Source of the DNA: Stratiolaelaps scimitus | Taxonomy: Eukaryota > Arthropoda > Arachnida > Mesostigmata > Laelapidae | DNA length: 64,000 bases | Reading direction: 5' to 3' | Assembly (NCBI GenBank): GCA_019614645.1 | Contig: JABWDB010000005.1 | Span: forward strand, 6,604,001 to 6,668,000 | The notes under the pieces: generated by a model | Seen by the model: only the letters and a program-made list of their open reading frames with translations | What the model was told of the DNA's origin: nothing | Database searches by the model: none | Shown here: in pieces, positions 38,851 to 50,560 of the stretch | Position numbering within the stretch: the first letter of the stretch is position 1 | Layout: every line of letters begins with the position of its first letter | Made by a program: the position numbers and the translations under genes

Positions 38851-39951
38851 GGGCAATTGTGGTGTACATTATACAAACATCGATATGATTCTCGGAAGCT
38901 ATCGACAACTAAATTAGGTATGATAACGCAAATGGAATGTATACTGCAGTTGACAAACTCAAAATTATCGATCAAATTCGTTCTGTCCAAAGGTTATCAG
39001 TGTTGTTTTGATGTACAAAATACCTTCGAACGCCGTAATACCTTGCCAGCAATGCCAATACCTTCGCTGCCACAAACGCTATTGATGCGCACTCCTTTGG
39101 GACGACTCTCAGTGCTGGCTATGCTTCGGATGGCGAGGCGTATCCTGTTTTTTTTGGTATTTTGTGACTGGTTTTACGTTCAACCGACGAGATCAATAGC
39201 CAGCAGAGCGGCAAGCGCGCTTGTGATTACGATGAACTGTTTCAGAGTAGCGTAGGCACTTCTCAATTTTTCTCCCTCAACGGACTCTAGCGGAAGAGTC
39301 CTCAGACGAGAGGCGTTATGGTAGTTGTTCGGGGCGGGCAGCAGCGATATTCAGTCGACTAGCGGGGAAGAGAGAACTTCCTCGAGGGGGTCTACCATAG
39401 GCTGATCCGCGCCACCGGGGACAAGCGCGCTGGCTCTTTCCTCCTGCAGCGGCTGTCCCTCGCCGTGCAGAGAGGCAATGCCATCGCCTTCCTCGGAACA
39501 TTGTCGTCCTCACCCCCCCCCCCCCATAATCTCTAGAAATCCCGCCCTACTGTATGTTTGAATAAATTTAAAACTACACGATTGAGAATGCATTCAGATA
39601 CTTGTTAGACACAGGCAAGATGCGCGCGTTACAGCGGTGCAAGTAGCGCTAATAATGATACCCAACAATAATATAGTTATTATTATATTATTTCAATTTG
39701 AGCTGGCATCAGACAACGTATGCATTAGGGTAGGCGTATCGTTAGCATGAACATTGGCACCAGCCGAATAGGTAAACCTGGTCGAGCTCAATCGCATGCA
39801 ACAGTTTTCGGAGCAGCCAGGACGCAATTTCCCTCGCGGCAATGTCTCGTTGTAATGCAACCATACGGGTAAGAACGTCCGAGAAAATGTCTTATTTAGG
39901 AGGACTGCGGGGACCGCCGCAAACGAATCTAATTAAAGGCACACGAGAGAG

Positions 39952-39982
<31 letters not shown>

Positions 39983-40444
39983 TAATCGGAGAATCGGCTG
40001 TGGATCGGCTGCACAGGCAACGTGAATAGAGCAGATGTCGGACTAATCACGCTCTTTGTTTGTGAGACATTTACACCACGTTCGTGATGTCTACTATTAA
40101 ATCAAATAAATGGAAAATAGTAGTTCCCGACTGCGGAGAACTGAATTTAAATGCTTACATTTTGCATGAAGAGAAATTAACTCTACACGCCATGGGTGAT
40201 TATTGCCGTCGATCATACATAAGTGCATATTTGATATAATCGAAATTAGCAACGAGAGGCGTGCTTATACAATAGCATAATTCTATTGCTAAGTACAATA
40301 TTTGAACTCTAACCTATACGTAGCGTGACACAGCGACAACAACTCGTCTGTAGTGGAGCTCCTCCTAGTATTATTGCCATTGTACGGCGGTCATCCGGGA
40401 CGACTCTACGTAAGGCTGAGTTAGACGTGGACGAGCGGGGTTGG
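38851..40444. other. No recognised gene
   Basis: A 132-codon plus frame (38857-39255) may include decayed 3' sequence of the LINE but shows no clear motif. A GC-rich patch lies at about 39310-39530. Confidence 0.4.
39954..39982. repeat. (GA)n microsatellite
   Basis: About 26 bp of GA repeats. Confidence 0.9.
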
Positions 40445-40527
40445 GTGTGGGCTATAGCTCAGTTAGTGCTGCACAGTCCTCCAACCATGTAAATCCCTCA
40501 TCGGCTTGAAATACCGCATGCTCACAC
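40445..40527 (+). pseudogene. tRNA-like sequence (tRNA pseudogene or SINE head)
   Basis: The ends GTGTGGGC (40445-40452) and GCTCACAC (40520-40527) pair over eight positions with one G-T wobble, like an acceptor stem. A canonical A box TAGCTCAGTTAG lies at 40455-40466 and a decayed B box GGCTTGAAATACC at 40503-40515. The D stem, anticodon stem and T stem do not close properly and the length is 83 nt, so I do not call a working tRNA and give no anticodon. Confidence 0.5.
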
Positions 40528-43500
40528 GAGCGACGAAGGCGTCGGTGAACTGCGAGTCGGCGTTCGATTGGAGTCATCTCAACTCGATTCGTCAACGAAG
40601 CAAAGAGGACGACTCGAAGAGTCAATGCGGGAATCGTCGCTAAAATACGAACACACAGATTCGCAAAAGAATCTGTCTACTCCAAAAAGAGGAGTTAAAC
40701 GAAATTTGCAATCGACAACGTAGCACGCCTACGCCTAGATGTATTCCACTGTGTAGTTATCTACGCATGGCCGCCGCTAATCAGTCGGCAGCAAATATAG
40801 CTGATCTAGTAGGATCATTTAAAGGAGATCTACATGCATACGCACATAGGTTAAATCGAATCGGCTGTTGTTTTCCGTTCACAATTTCGGTCTATCACAT
40901 TCGAAGTACCCCTGTAATGCTCAGCCACCCTGTTGCATTCTCTCATACAAATCGGCCAGCTGTGTAATGATAATAATGCTCAAATATATCACCAGGCTAA
41001 TAGTAATTATTATTTATATATTCAAGACGGGCGTATTTTTACGTGTGCAGGACCTCACGTTCAGTGCGGCCATCTACTGACCAGTCTACAGAGAAGCAGA
41101 AACTTGGCAGATTTCAATCAGTCTAGAAGCACACCGAGTGTCTGTGCGCATCAGAGCCGTCGGCGCGGTCCGGCGATGAGATCCAAACTCCCCCTCGCCG
41201 CCGGGCCTGGCGTGTCTAAGTCGCTTTCTTAATTAGATTTTTTTGTATTGTTAATCAGGTGATTTTTATATAGGAGCATATTCTCTTCACTGACTGCCTG
41301 CCGTCTCTCCATGCCGTCACCCATGTTTTTTTTCCTCTCTCATAGTCGTTTGTGCTCCCGCTGCTGCTGCTGCTGCTGTTGTTGCGGTCAAACTACTTTT
41401 CATAGCCCTCACGAATTCTGAGAGTCTCAGAATGCCGAACATGGTCACTCGAACAAGGCGGGGCTGGGGGGGAGGGGGGCGCGAAGCTCGAAAAACTTTC
41501 ATGAATGACAATATGTCATTTTTGTGTCGAGGTCATGATTACATGGACACACTATAAGCACACCGCGAATGAAACACGAATTCGTAAGCAAACAGATTTA
41601 CTTGAAGCGAAGGCAAAGTGGGACAGACAAATGTATCCCACCACATTCAATGGCCACTGTCAGCTCAGCTAAGATAGTTTAGCTCTATATGCCGTTGTAT
41701 ATATAATTAGTTGTCAATATGAGAACGACGCTTGATTAGTGTTACATTGGTCTATAGTGAATCAGCTGATGCGATTGCAGTTCAAATAGAACCCATTCAG
41801 AAGCAGAGCATCGCCTGGTGCGATTGGATTGATATGGTATGTCTTCAAAATTACGAAATAAACATGAAAATTGCCCATAGATTAGTGTTCCTTAGTGGGA
41901 TTTTCTCGAGTCAGTTTATCGTCCACCTCTGAATATGGTGCTCGCCCCTCGAGTATCGTCGAACAAGAATCGCACCTTGATTGCGGTTTAAGCGGATCTG
42001 TGCACGCCGCGAACACTACTACACCCCAAAAGCCTATCGACGGGTCTATTATTATGCGAGTACAATGTTAAGCTAAAAGGAATTACTACAGATTATGCAT
42101 ATTTGCTTAACGATAAAAAATCGCGTGCTGCAGAATATATGTTCAGCACCGATTCGTACCTATGTCCACCAGATGTTTCCGGTAACTGAAGAATCGAAGT
42201 CACGCGTCGAAGGTATATGTATATACCTATACGGAGAGGATTTATTAATTTGAGAGTGTACAAATGCTGGCCAACAACTTCGGCTCCTCAGTCAATCTTT
42301 GGGGCAGTTTATACCTTAGTAGCAGGATGGGTTAGAACGCCTCCGTTGAAGGGAGTTGGCAAGCTGATTATTTCGAGGCCAGAGGCTTGCCATCCTTTCG
42401 AGAATCGTTGAGACGGATAGACACCGGCCCACGAAGCGGGAACTCATTCAGCCCAGCGTCGTGGGCAGAGTATTTTTCGTCGTCACATAGGGCGACATAC
42501 AGCGGTAAAGCCCGCTCGGGCCTGCACTGCCAAGGACGCATAATAACCTTGAGTTACTTTGATGCAACCTGTGCAACTCGCATCTTGTGCTTGCAAAGCA
42601 GCGCGAAAACTCTTTAATTGAGAGTTCCCGCAGCGTCGGCCCGGCCTGGATAGCAGTGCCGTCGAGTTTCGGCGTCGGTCTCTGCGCTCACCAGCTGAAG
42701 CATGCGTATAGCTAGCTAGCGGTGTTACAATGCATGCAGCACATTGGGCTGTTTCCAACTAATGCAAAAGGACATACCCCCAGGTGTGCCGCAGGGATTG
42801 CGCCGTTTCGTTGAGGAACGCTGTCATAGACTCCCACGGCTATGGGGACTGTATTTTGATTGTGGTTTATTTAGCGACGAAGGCGTTTCATACCAACTAG
42901 CTCCATTGTCACTTGCGTCGATCCCAATGTACCGCCACCTCTTGATGCTTTGTATATATGTAGCATTTTCTGATTGGCAGTCCGATCGCCTTATCAGCAT
43001 TGAGACGTATATGGTAATAACTTAAATAAACCTATTTATATCGCACTACGAGTAAGCGTAAGTAATCACCTCATATCATTATTAATTTTCAGTCACTCCA
43101 GAAACGGTTTTATCGCCAAAGTCAGACAAACACGGCAGACTTCTCTGGTAACTGTCCTATTTTGGACGTTTCGAATTCGAAAAGAAGAAATTAGCGATTC
43201 GTTTATGTGTACCAGTTGTGAACAGTAGTCACAATTTTATTGCGCCAATTATTCGAGATGGGTCACGCTGGACAAGAATTCGTCAAGATAGAAATTTTAT
43301 TTAGTACCAGTTTAGTTTAAGCACAGTAGCAACTCAATGGTTGTTCTGACCGTACCGTAGTCAAGCCTTTTTATTTTGCTGTAATTTTGATAATACATAT
43401 TATTTGCGTGTATCGAACGCCTAACTGTAATTTGCCCTGCCAGGTTTCTGGGACGATAACAACCACACTTCAGCTTGTGGATACGGGTTCCTTCAATGAA

Positions 43501-44070
43501 TAATAAATAGTTCGTCGGTTGTGATGGCTGAAGCTAGATCTCACTCTTTCAGAGACGCGGGTCCCACGGCCTGGTTTAAGGTTGAACCGAAGTGTCCAAA
43601 GTTTCGGGCCATACCCATCATTTAGGCGAAAAGTGGCGCTAGTCCCAACCCACTTATTGTTTGAACGCTATTGAGCTTGCTGCGAAACGCCTTGAACCAC
43701 GCGACCGATGGTGTAGCCGGTGCCGATAGTTGTGTGCTTTTTGTGGCCGATACCACCGTCGTCATTTTCCTGTTCGTCCGCGTGAGTTCGTATGTTGACT
43801 AATACTACCGCTACTAGTGGTAACATGCTGCATTCTTCTGTGAGTGCGCGGCCATTTGTTACGAGGGTACTAACTGATTTACTTTTCCTGTTGGTGGCCT
43901 CCAGCTGTATCCCTTCTATGGTAGGCCTTGGTATCGCTGTGTCGCATTCCCTCAACCGCCAGTCAAGGGAGGCGACAATGGTAATAGCCTCTACACTGCT
44001 GCTACCACGGCAGTCCTCGTAATAGCTGAGGCGGCAACGTTGCAGTACCTAGGGACACGGCTTGGGTAAA
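40528..44070. other. AT-rich stretch, no recognised gene
   Basis: A CTG-rich triplet run lies at 41359-41388. A plus frame near 42770 reads PPGVPQG, which resembles part of an RT motif, but the following residues do not fit. Confidence 0.45.
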
Positions 44071-44120
44071 CTGTAGTTGGGTAGCCCTCAGGTCGCATAT
44101 TCGAATCCTGCTGTGACCTC
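44071..44120 (+). mobile_element. tRNA-like fragment with B box
   Basis: The B-box match TATTCGAATCC (44098-44108) sits in a hairpin whose arms GGTCGCA (44091-44097) and TGCTGTGACC (44109-44118) pair with a small bulge, like a T arm. An A-box-like GTAGTTGGGTAG lies upstream (about 44073). It lies about 165 bp upstream of the longest AT microsatellite. Likely a decayed tRNA-derived SINE. Confidence 0.35.
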
Positions 44121-44279
44121 AGGGAGCTCTGGATTTTGCCTCCCAATGTTTCTCGAAGTAATACCACACGGAAAAGTTACGCAAAACGTCTGATGGGAGA
44201 ATGTCTAGAGCGCCAGCCTCAAACCGGATAGTCCATTACCACTTGTACTGAAACTACATAGTTGGTTCCTCAGCCAGTA

Positions 44280-44284
<5 letters not shown>

Positions 44285-44375
<91 letters not shown>

Positions 44376-44379
44376 TATT
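44285..44379. repeat. Long (AT)n microsatellite, about 95 bp
   Basis: The longest simple repeat of the window, almost pure AT with one phase break near 44369. Self-complementary along its length. Confidence 0.97.
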
Positions 44380-44419
44380 ATCAACTGTCCCATAACCGAA
44401 TATATTTTCTTCAATGGTG

Positions 44420-46150
44420 ACTGCTCCTACGCCATTAGTCAGGCCCATATTGACGGCGTTTCTGCATACCTGCATCAGAGAAACACTTGAAGTTACCGCT
44501 GTTGCTGTCCTTGCTTCTGCTACGCCTGCCGCATTTTATCTTCGTGACCATTACCGTAGAAATTCTGGAAATTTGAGTCGAAATTTCAACCTAACCGCCA
44601 GTGCTCGCACAACATTCTCTAGATGAAAATCCTTCTCGTTCTGCGAACCGATGACTCTTCGGCTTGTGAGGCAGCCAACCCGACGTCCAGGATCCGCAAG
44701 AGGCCAGAACAGCACAGCCCATACGCAGCGGGCGGCTCGAGTGCTGGTCGCGTGAGTCCACCCGTCCCAACATGCCTGCCTGCTCAGCTCAGCTTCCCGA
44801 TCCTCCGATGGACAGAAAGCTCCTCCGAGAGGAGTAATCGGTCTTTGTCAATTAGACGGCCACGGCCACATCCAAAGCAATGCCTCCGTTGGTCGGTCGG
44901 TCCCCCGTACCCCTCCACCCCGCCACTGCCATAGGCTGTTTCGGTCCGAAGGCGGAATGATGGCCGTTGCTGTATGCTTTGTACTATCGCAATTTTATGG
45001 AGGGCTGACGCCACCGCCGCCGCCACGAGTCCCTCTGACGCCCGCGCAAGGCATTGCCTCTAGGCTATCGGCGAGTCGATGCAGCCCCAACATACCCGCA
45101 CACAGGCGACTGATGTGACAGTGGTCCGGCGTCGTCCTCTGGCGGTCGGGCGCGCTCCCCGCTGCAAGTTTCTCCCTGCACTCGCGACAACGATCTGCAA
45201 CCGTACGTTACGGTACGGCACACTACAGGAGACGAGCCTGCGAAACCCTACAGGGAGTTCTGGGCGAGGTTACAGGGGCAGCTGGAACGGGGGACCTGTA
45301 GTTGGGAATGAGTGACAGCGGGCTGAAGAGGACGACGAGGAACATAGCGAACATCGCGTCTGGGTCTGCCACCGTTCGCAGGGCAGCAGGTGGCCCCGGG
45401 AGGAGCAAAGCGGCCTGCAGAATCTGAAGGCGAAGCTGTCGACCCACGAGGGCCGCCGCTCCGTCGCTTTTCCACTGTTGTATCCTACGACGCAACTGTG
45501 TGGACGAGGATAGTGACACGGAGCCGTACGTCTCTGTCTTTCGTTCCCGAAGAAACGAAGGGCTAGGACCCCAGATCCAGCAGCCGAAGCCGGTACCTGT
45601 TTGCCGCTCGCGGCAGTGGCCGTAAGCAGACGCCTGCTTGCCAGGCAGGCATCTCCTGCGATTCTCTAAGGCAAAAGGTGGCGGCGCTAGAGGAGACGAT
45701 GACTGCCTACTGGCGTACTGAGAGGCGGTATCGAATTCCAAACTCTCCCGAGTTATGTACTGCCTCCTACTCGGCTCGACGAGACACAACCGCCGGGCAC
45801 CCGCCGCCCGCCTTCGTATCGGGATATCTAACACTTAGAAGATGCGAGCCCGCGCGAGTGACACAGACAGCTAAGCGAAATAGATAGATGGGTAGATAGA
45901 TAGATAGAGAGAGAGTTCAGGCGGGGAAGAAGAGTAAGTGGACGCAAGCCTGACATCGGTGTGTATTAATACGGTGGGTGCAATCGCAGCTGTGGTGAAC
46001 ATGGTGCCGAGCGAGCGCGTATGGAGAGGACTATCGTTTGTTGCTAGGTGTAATCTAGCGCGGATGACACGCGCTGTCACAGTCAGAGGAGAATTTGTCG
46101 GCGGGAGACGGAACAGAATGCCGAAGAGAAGCGAAAACAGTTGTTGAACC
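44420..46150. other. GC-rich block, no assignable gene
   Basis: Frames up to 203 codons (45223-45834 minus) overlap others on both strands and match nothing I know. A GATA-type tetranucleotide run lies at 45880-45915. Confidence 0.45.
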
Positions 46151-47755
46151 ATCGCTGCTTGGAAGAATTAGAGGATGCTAGTTGAATTGGGTTAAAAACA
46201 AGAAAACGATTAGCGGTCAGTCCAAGCATCGGCTATGGGGGGATTCGAGCGACGTACACTCGTAGTGAATCGATGACGCCTCGGGAATGGCTATAGCACA
46301 CATGGCGGTTGCTGTGATGCGCACAGCGAGGTGATGAATGACTTATTTCTGTTCTACGTGATTCCTTTGCTTTTTTACCTTGTGCATTCAACATCAAGGA
46401 CACGATATACTGAGGATATCGACTTAGAAGGAAAATTGGCGCGTCGCGGATCAGCAAAGCGGGAATCAAACTTGGATGCCCTCCATTAACGGAGCACTCT
46501 TATTTCCCATCAGGGTGCCACGCGTATATCATGTGGGTGTTCCTCCTTCCAGCTGGCTTGTTGTAATACATCACCTTCTTCGCATTATATCGTTATTATC
46601 GCTTTTTCTATGAACACCCTGGCCATGGTAAAACGACCAGATTGATGACAATGTTTACCAATGACCTTCGGGAGACTGACACGTTCTGCCTGGTGAGAAC
46701 ACAGCGTTACTGTTACGCGCGACTTTAGATCTCCCGTTTGCGTCTGAGCAAAAACTAGCCCTGCTCAGCTTCGTAACCGCTCGTGAGGGCGCCGGACCGC
46801 GCAATAACAAGCGACGAACGCCTTAGCTGCTAGCCTGAATGGGTGAAGGGACAGGGAAGTTTGAATGGTTATTTAATAGCGAATGGTTGGTTGACGTACA
46901 ACAATGGCCCTCTGAATGAAGGCCCAAGAAGACTGTCCGTGCTAGCGTGGATGCGTGGACGCCGTACGCTCATACGATAATTTTAGAACAGGCCTCCCTG
47001 TATCTAGCCTCTCGCTGTGGGGAAGGCGGGACGTTGCATGATATTTTTATGGCGAACTTTACGGACAGGCGAAATCTTCAGCAAACAGTGTCCTCATTCT
47101 TTTTTTAGGTTCTTCCACTGTACGCCCGACGGAACGTAGAGGATAGCTACCGTAGCTTGCGTACTTCGTTCCATCTTCTGATAGATGGGTGTCAAAGCCG
47201 CGGCGCTCCCAATCATGTTCCTTCACGCGCTATTGTGTTCTGCGATACATCTTGTTATGACAGAAAATCTTATTTAAAATTTCACTAATCAATTCGTACT
47301 AATTGCGCACTTCACCAGGGACCATCACGATCTCAGCAGCTTTAGATGCCTACCAAACATAAGGCCGCGTTCAGCGTGTGACCAGCGGTTCGCTAGTTCT
47401 TAAATACTATCTCACGTTGTTATCAGAAGTAACACTAGCCCACACACTCGCAAGAGACTTACTATTGTATTATAGAAATATGAAGATGAGTACACGCATA
47501 ACGTCGTCCGTAGCTTATTTCATAGGCGGTGAAACGCCCTGAAAGTAATAGAAAAAACCGCCATCGGAGGCAGGTGACGAAGTAGAGTAGAGAACACTTT
47601 CTTCACCCATTGGATCCTTCGATATGCAAAATACACGCACACAATCGAAAAAGAGAAATTAACATTTGTAAATGAGCATAATATCAAGAACCAAGTGGGC
47701 AGACGAGAACCGTGAGATACTAGACAATCTCGCGTTGTCCATATTCCAAGGGTCT
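46151..47755. other. No recognised gene
   Basis: On the minus strand AAGTTTGATTCCCGC (about 46460-46474) resembles a B box; no A box is found. Otherwise unremarkable. Confidence 0.45.
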
Positions 47756-47938
47756 TTAGATTCTTTTTAAAAGCGTTGTCCCTGTCCTCCTCGTGAGGTC
47801 AGCCGTGTGCAAACGCATGAAACCAATCCGAGCTTTGTCTGTGAGTGAAATTTCGAACAGCTCCAGAACGATCGGCGGTGCGATATCGGCTATCGTCTGC
47901 CACTGACGTCTTTTCAGATACGACCTTTTGAGATCCAT
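47756..47938 (-). CDS. Candidate short CDS or first coding exon, unassigned
   Basis: A 60-codon frame with a strong start context AAAATGG (A at -3, G at +4). The product begins MDLKRSYLKRRQW, is basic, and contains an amphipathic-looking middle IVLELFEISLTDKA. The start sits at the edge of a GC-rich block (47940-48430) that holds paired CRE-like sites on its upstream side. No strong donor is seen before the TAA, so it would be either a 60-residue protein or chance. Not recognised. Confidence 0.25.
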   Translation of the reverse strand: MDLKRSYLKRRQWQTIADIAPPIVLELFEISLTDKARIGFMRLHTADLTRRTGTTLLKRI

Positions 47939-47972
47939 TTTCTGTGTTTCTGAATCTCGCCCTACTTCGCCG

Positions 47973-47989
47973 TGACGTCCTTCACGTCA
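47973..47989. promoter_or_regulatory. Inverted pair of CRE-like half sites
   Basis: TGACGT (47973-47978) and ACGTCA (47984-47989) form an inverted repeat with a 5-bp spacer; the first is part of TGACGTC. CRE motifs bind bZIP factors of the CREB/ATF group. They lie 35-50 bp upstream of the minus-strand ATG at 47938, inside a GC-rich block. Function is inferred only. Confidence 0.35.
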
Positions 47990-48430
47990 TCATTCGATGC
48001 AGTGGTCGTCCGTGGCGATTTTCGCTCGTTTGGTTTCATCCGACGCCGCCGCCGCCGTCGGCGTCGTTCATAATTAGAGAGCGTCCGAAGCTGGCAGTTC
48101 GTCGTCGTCTGTTCCTTAGGGCCCATTTGCTCAAACACTAATGACCTTTCTCTGCGCAAATGAGATCTGCTAAGAGGATTCTTGATCTGCGGCGAGACGT
48201 ACGGCACCGATTTCGCTGCGGTTCGTTTTGTTTTTTCGGTGCCGTAGTTACGCGCCAGCAGGATCAGCTGGGGCGCGGCGGTAGAAAAACTACCATGAAA
48301 ATCTTCACTGGTGCTACTTCCCCTGGGCGAGCGAGGCCCCCGTAACGTCGCTACGCGCCTCTTTACTGCGCTTTTTCCACTGTCGTCGTTCTCCAGGTCC
48401 TCCTTAGTGTCGTCGAGTGTTTGTCGTCTT
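47990..48430. other. GC-rich block, possible promoter region
   Basis: Rich in CGTCGT and CCGCCG units, without a supported reading frame. It may drive the minus-strand candidate at 47938 or a plus-strand transcript. Confidence 0.35.
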
Positions 48431-48859
48431 ACCCTTGCGCAGCTGTATAACGTATGTGATCATCACGAGACTTAATTAAACGAATACAGACCGGTTTTTT
48501 TTTGCTCATGCCATGTCGTTTATTACTAAAACGCCCGGCCGTATTCAACTCGAATGCGAAAACGGGAGGTTCAAGTATCGACAAGGGACAGATACCACGA
48601 CAATGGTCAGGTATCACGACGCGCATTGTGCGCTGTGAGAATATAAAGAGGAACAGTGTATGGTGTATATATATATATATATATATATCATGCATATTAC
48701 TTCTTCATATTGTAGAGCATTGAAAATAGGTGAGTAATACCATATTTACAGTTTTGCGCCTATCCCTAACTGCGGATTACCAGGCCTATCGTACAGTTGC
48801 CAGTTCTGTCGCTGTGTGAGCGGAGTAGACTCATAGACTTGGCTGTTTTACGCTAAGGG
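48431..48859. other. No gene seen; short (AT)n
   Basis: (TA)n at about 48665-48688. Nothing else noticed. Confidence 0.55.
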
Positions 48860-49762
48860 TTTTCTGACGCCGAGACTGCTGCTCTAAACGGGCGACACAG
48901 GAAGAACAGTCAATTGAGGCCCCAGAAAACGGGCAAACGGATGTCGGATAGCTCCACCGCGGCTGCAAATGTCCGTTCTCAACACCCATTCGCCCGGCCC
49001 CGCCGGCAGACATTTGTTGCTGCAACCACAGTGGTACGTGAGCAGCCCCAGCAACGGGAGAAGCAGAGGGACAACCGGCGGAGGCGACGACAACGACCAT
49101 GGCTACTGCAAACTAAGGCTAACTCATCAACTCGACGTGCGAAAGAGATGCGGCGGCGGCGGCGGCGGCGCCGGCGGCTGCTACTGCGCCGGACGATGCT
49201 GGCTTGCGTTTCGCTCTCTGGCTTTCTCGCTTGCTCCTTTTATCTCGCTTTACGGCGCCGCCACTGCAGCTGATTAGAGAAGCCGCCAGAAAAGGAGACA
49301 CAAGAGAAAGAGGAGCCAAGCGAACAACGATGCCGGCGTTCGCGAACTTATCGCCACCGCGGACGGTCCCGTGGTCCCCACCCACCCTCGTTTCGCTCAG
49401 TATCAGAGGAAGCCTGCTCCGCCCGGCAGCACTGAATGGCCGGGGAGAACAGCAGTAGCTGGTACAGCATCAGCTGCTTCCATCTGAATAGAGTGGCCCG
49501 TCCACCCGCTAAGCGACCAGATAGTGGATACGGATGTTGCGGAGAACACAGCGCGACCACTGTGCGACGAACCCCGTCGGCGGCCGGTCACCGAAGGAGA
49601 CGGACTGATTTAATCATATTTTAGGGTAGGCGTTGTGCGGGGAACGGAGCCTCGCTCCGACTTGGAGAAGTACGGCTTCGTAGCGCCGTGGGGAGGTCTA
49701 GGGAGAGGCCGATGCGGCGGCTGTCTACGCCGAACGCTCATCATCGCAGCGGTCGACGTCTT

Positions 49763-49770
49763 TGACGTCA
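49763..49770. promoter_or_regulatory. Perfect CRE palindrome TGACGTCA
   Basis: The full 8-bp CREB/ATF consensus lies in a GC-rich block, next to a related GACGTC (49755-49760). A single 8-mer is expected by chance about once per 65 kb, so function is uncertain. Confidence 0.3.
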
Positions 49771-50523
49771 ATGCTAGCTAGCTAGCTAGCCTGACTGCCA
49801 GCCAGGTCGCAGATGACCCGAAATTGCGACCCACAATAGAATCTGTGGTAAGCAGGCCGGAGGCTGGACTCGGTGTGTAATGTGTCGTCGTCGTCGTCGT
49901 GTGGTAGCTGTAAGGCGCAACGCAACGAGACGAATTGGAGGGAGCCGCGGAGGTGCAGTTACTCGGGTTCGCTGGCCGCTTGGGCCGGTTTAGGTTCACC
50001 GTGGAGGAGGTTTATGGTTGACCGCTGTTGTGCCGTCGGCCGACGGACTCCCTGGCAGAAGCGGAGGCCAGCCAGTCACCACTGGCCGGCACAGGGGCGT
50101 CGGGTGTCGGAACCAGCCTATAGCGAGTTGCCTACAAGGACGAAGCGCCGGAGGACGCGGTAACGCCGAGGATAAAATGAGGACAGAGAGCGAGAGGCAA
50201 ACAAACCAGAAGGGGATAACAACAGCGAAATACGCGCCACGGAAAAGGACCGCCCGTGTAGTCGTAATCGTAGCACACGACTGGTAGCAGTCGGTGATGG
50301 AAACGCCGTTGCCGGCACTTCGGGCCCGGGTTCGCAGTTCGGACCGGCCCGCAAATGCCGACGAACGAAGGCGACCCATTCAGTCACTTATTGGCCAAGC
50401 AGGCGAAGCAAGCGAGAAAACGGTGCTTACGACGATGAGTTGGATGGTTGGTTTGTCGGGCTGCCGACTGTGTGTATCCGTGCTGGTTCGTATACACGGC
50501 GGCACCATAGCAGTGTGCGCGGC

Positions 50524-50525
<2 letters not shown>

Positions 50526-50557
<32 letters not shown>

Positions 50558-50560
50558 CTC
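50526..50560. repeat. (CT)n microsatellite
   Basis: CT repeats interrupted once by a G near the 3' end. Confidence 0.92.

Noticed and set aside
42744..43025. A frame containing PPGVPQG, like the LINE RT motif
   Set aside because: The residues after it do not fit SVLGPLLF in any frame and no FADD box follows, so a chance match is likelier.
44205..44475. Tyr/Ile repeat protein
   Set aside because: It is the translation of the long (AT)n microsatellite in two frames.
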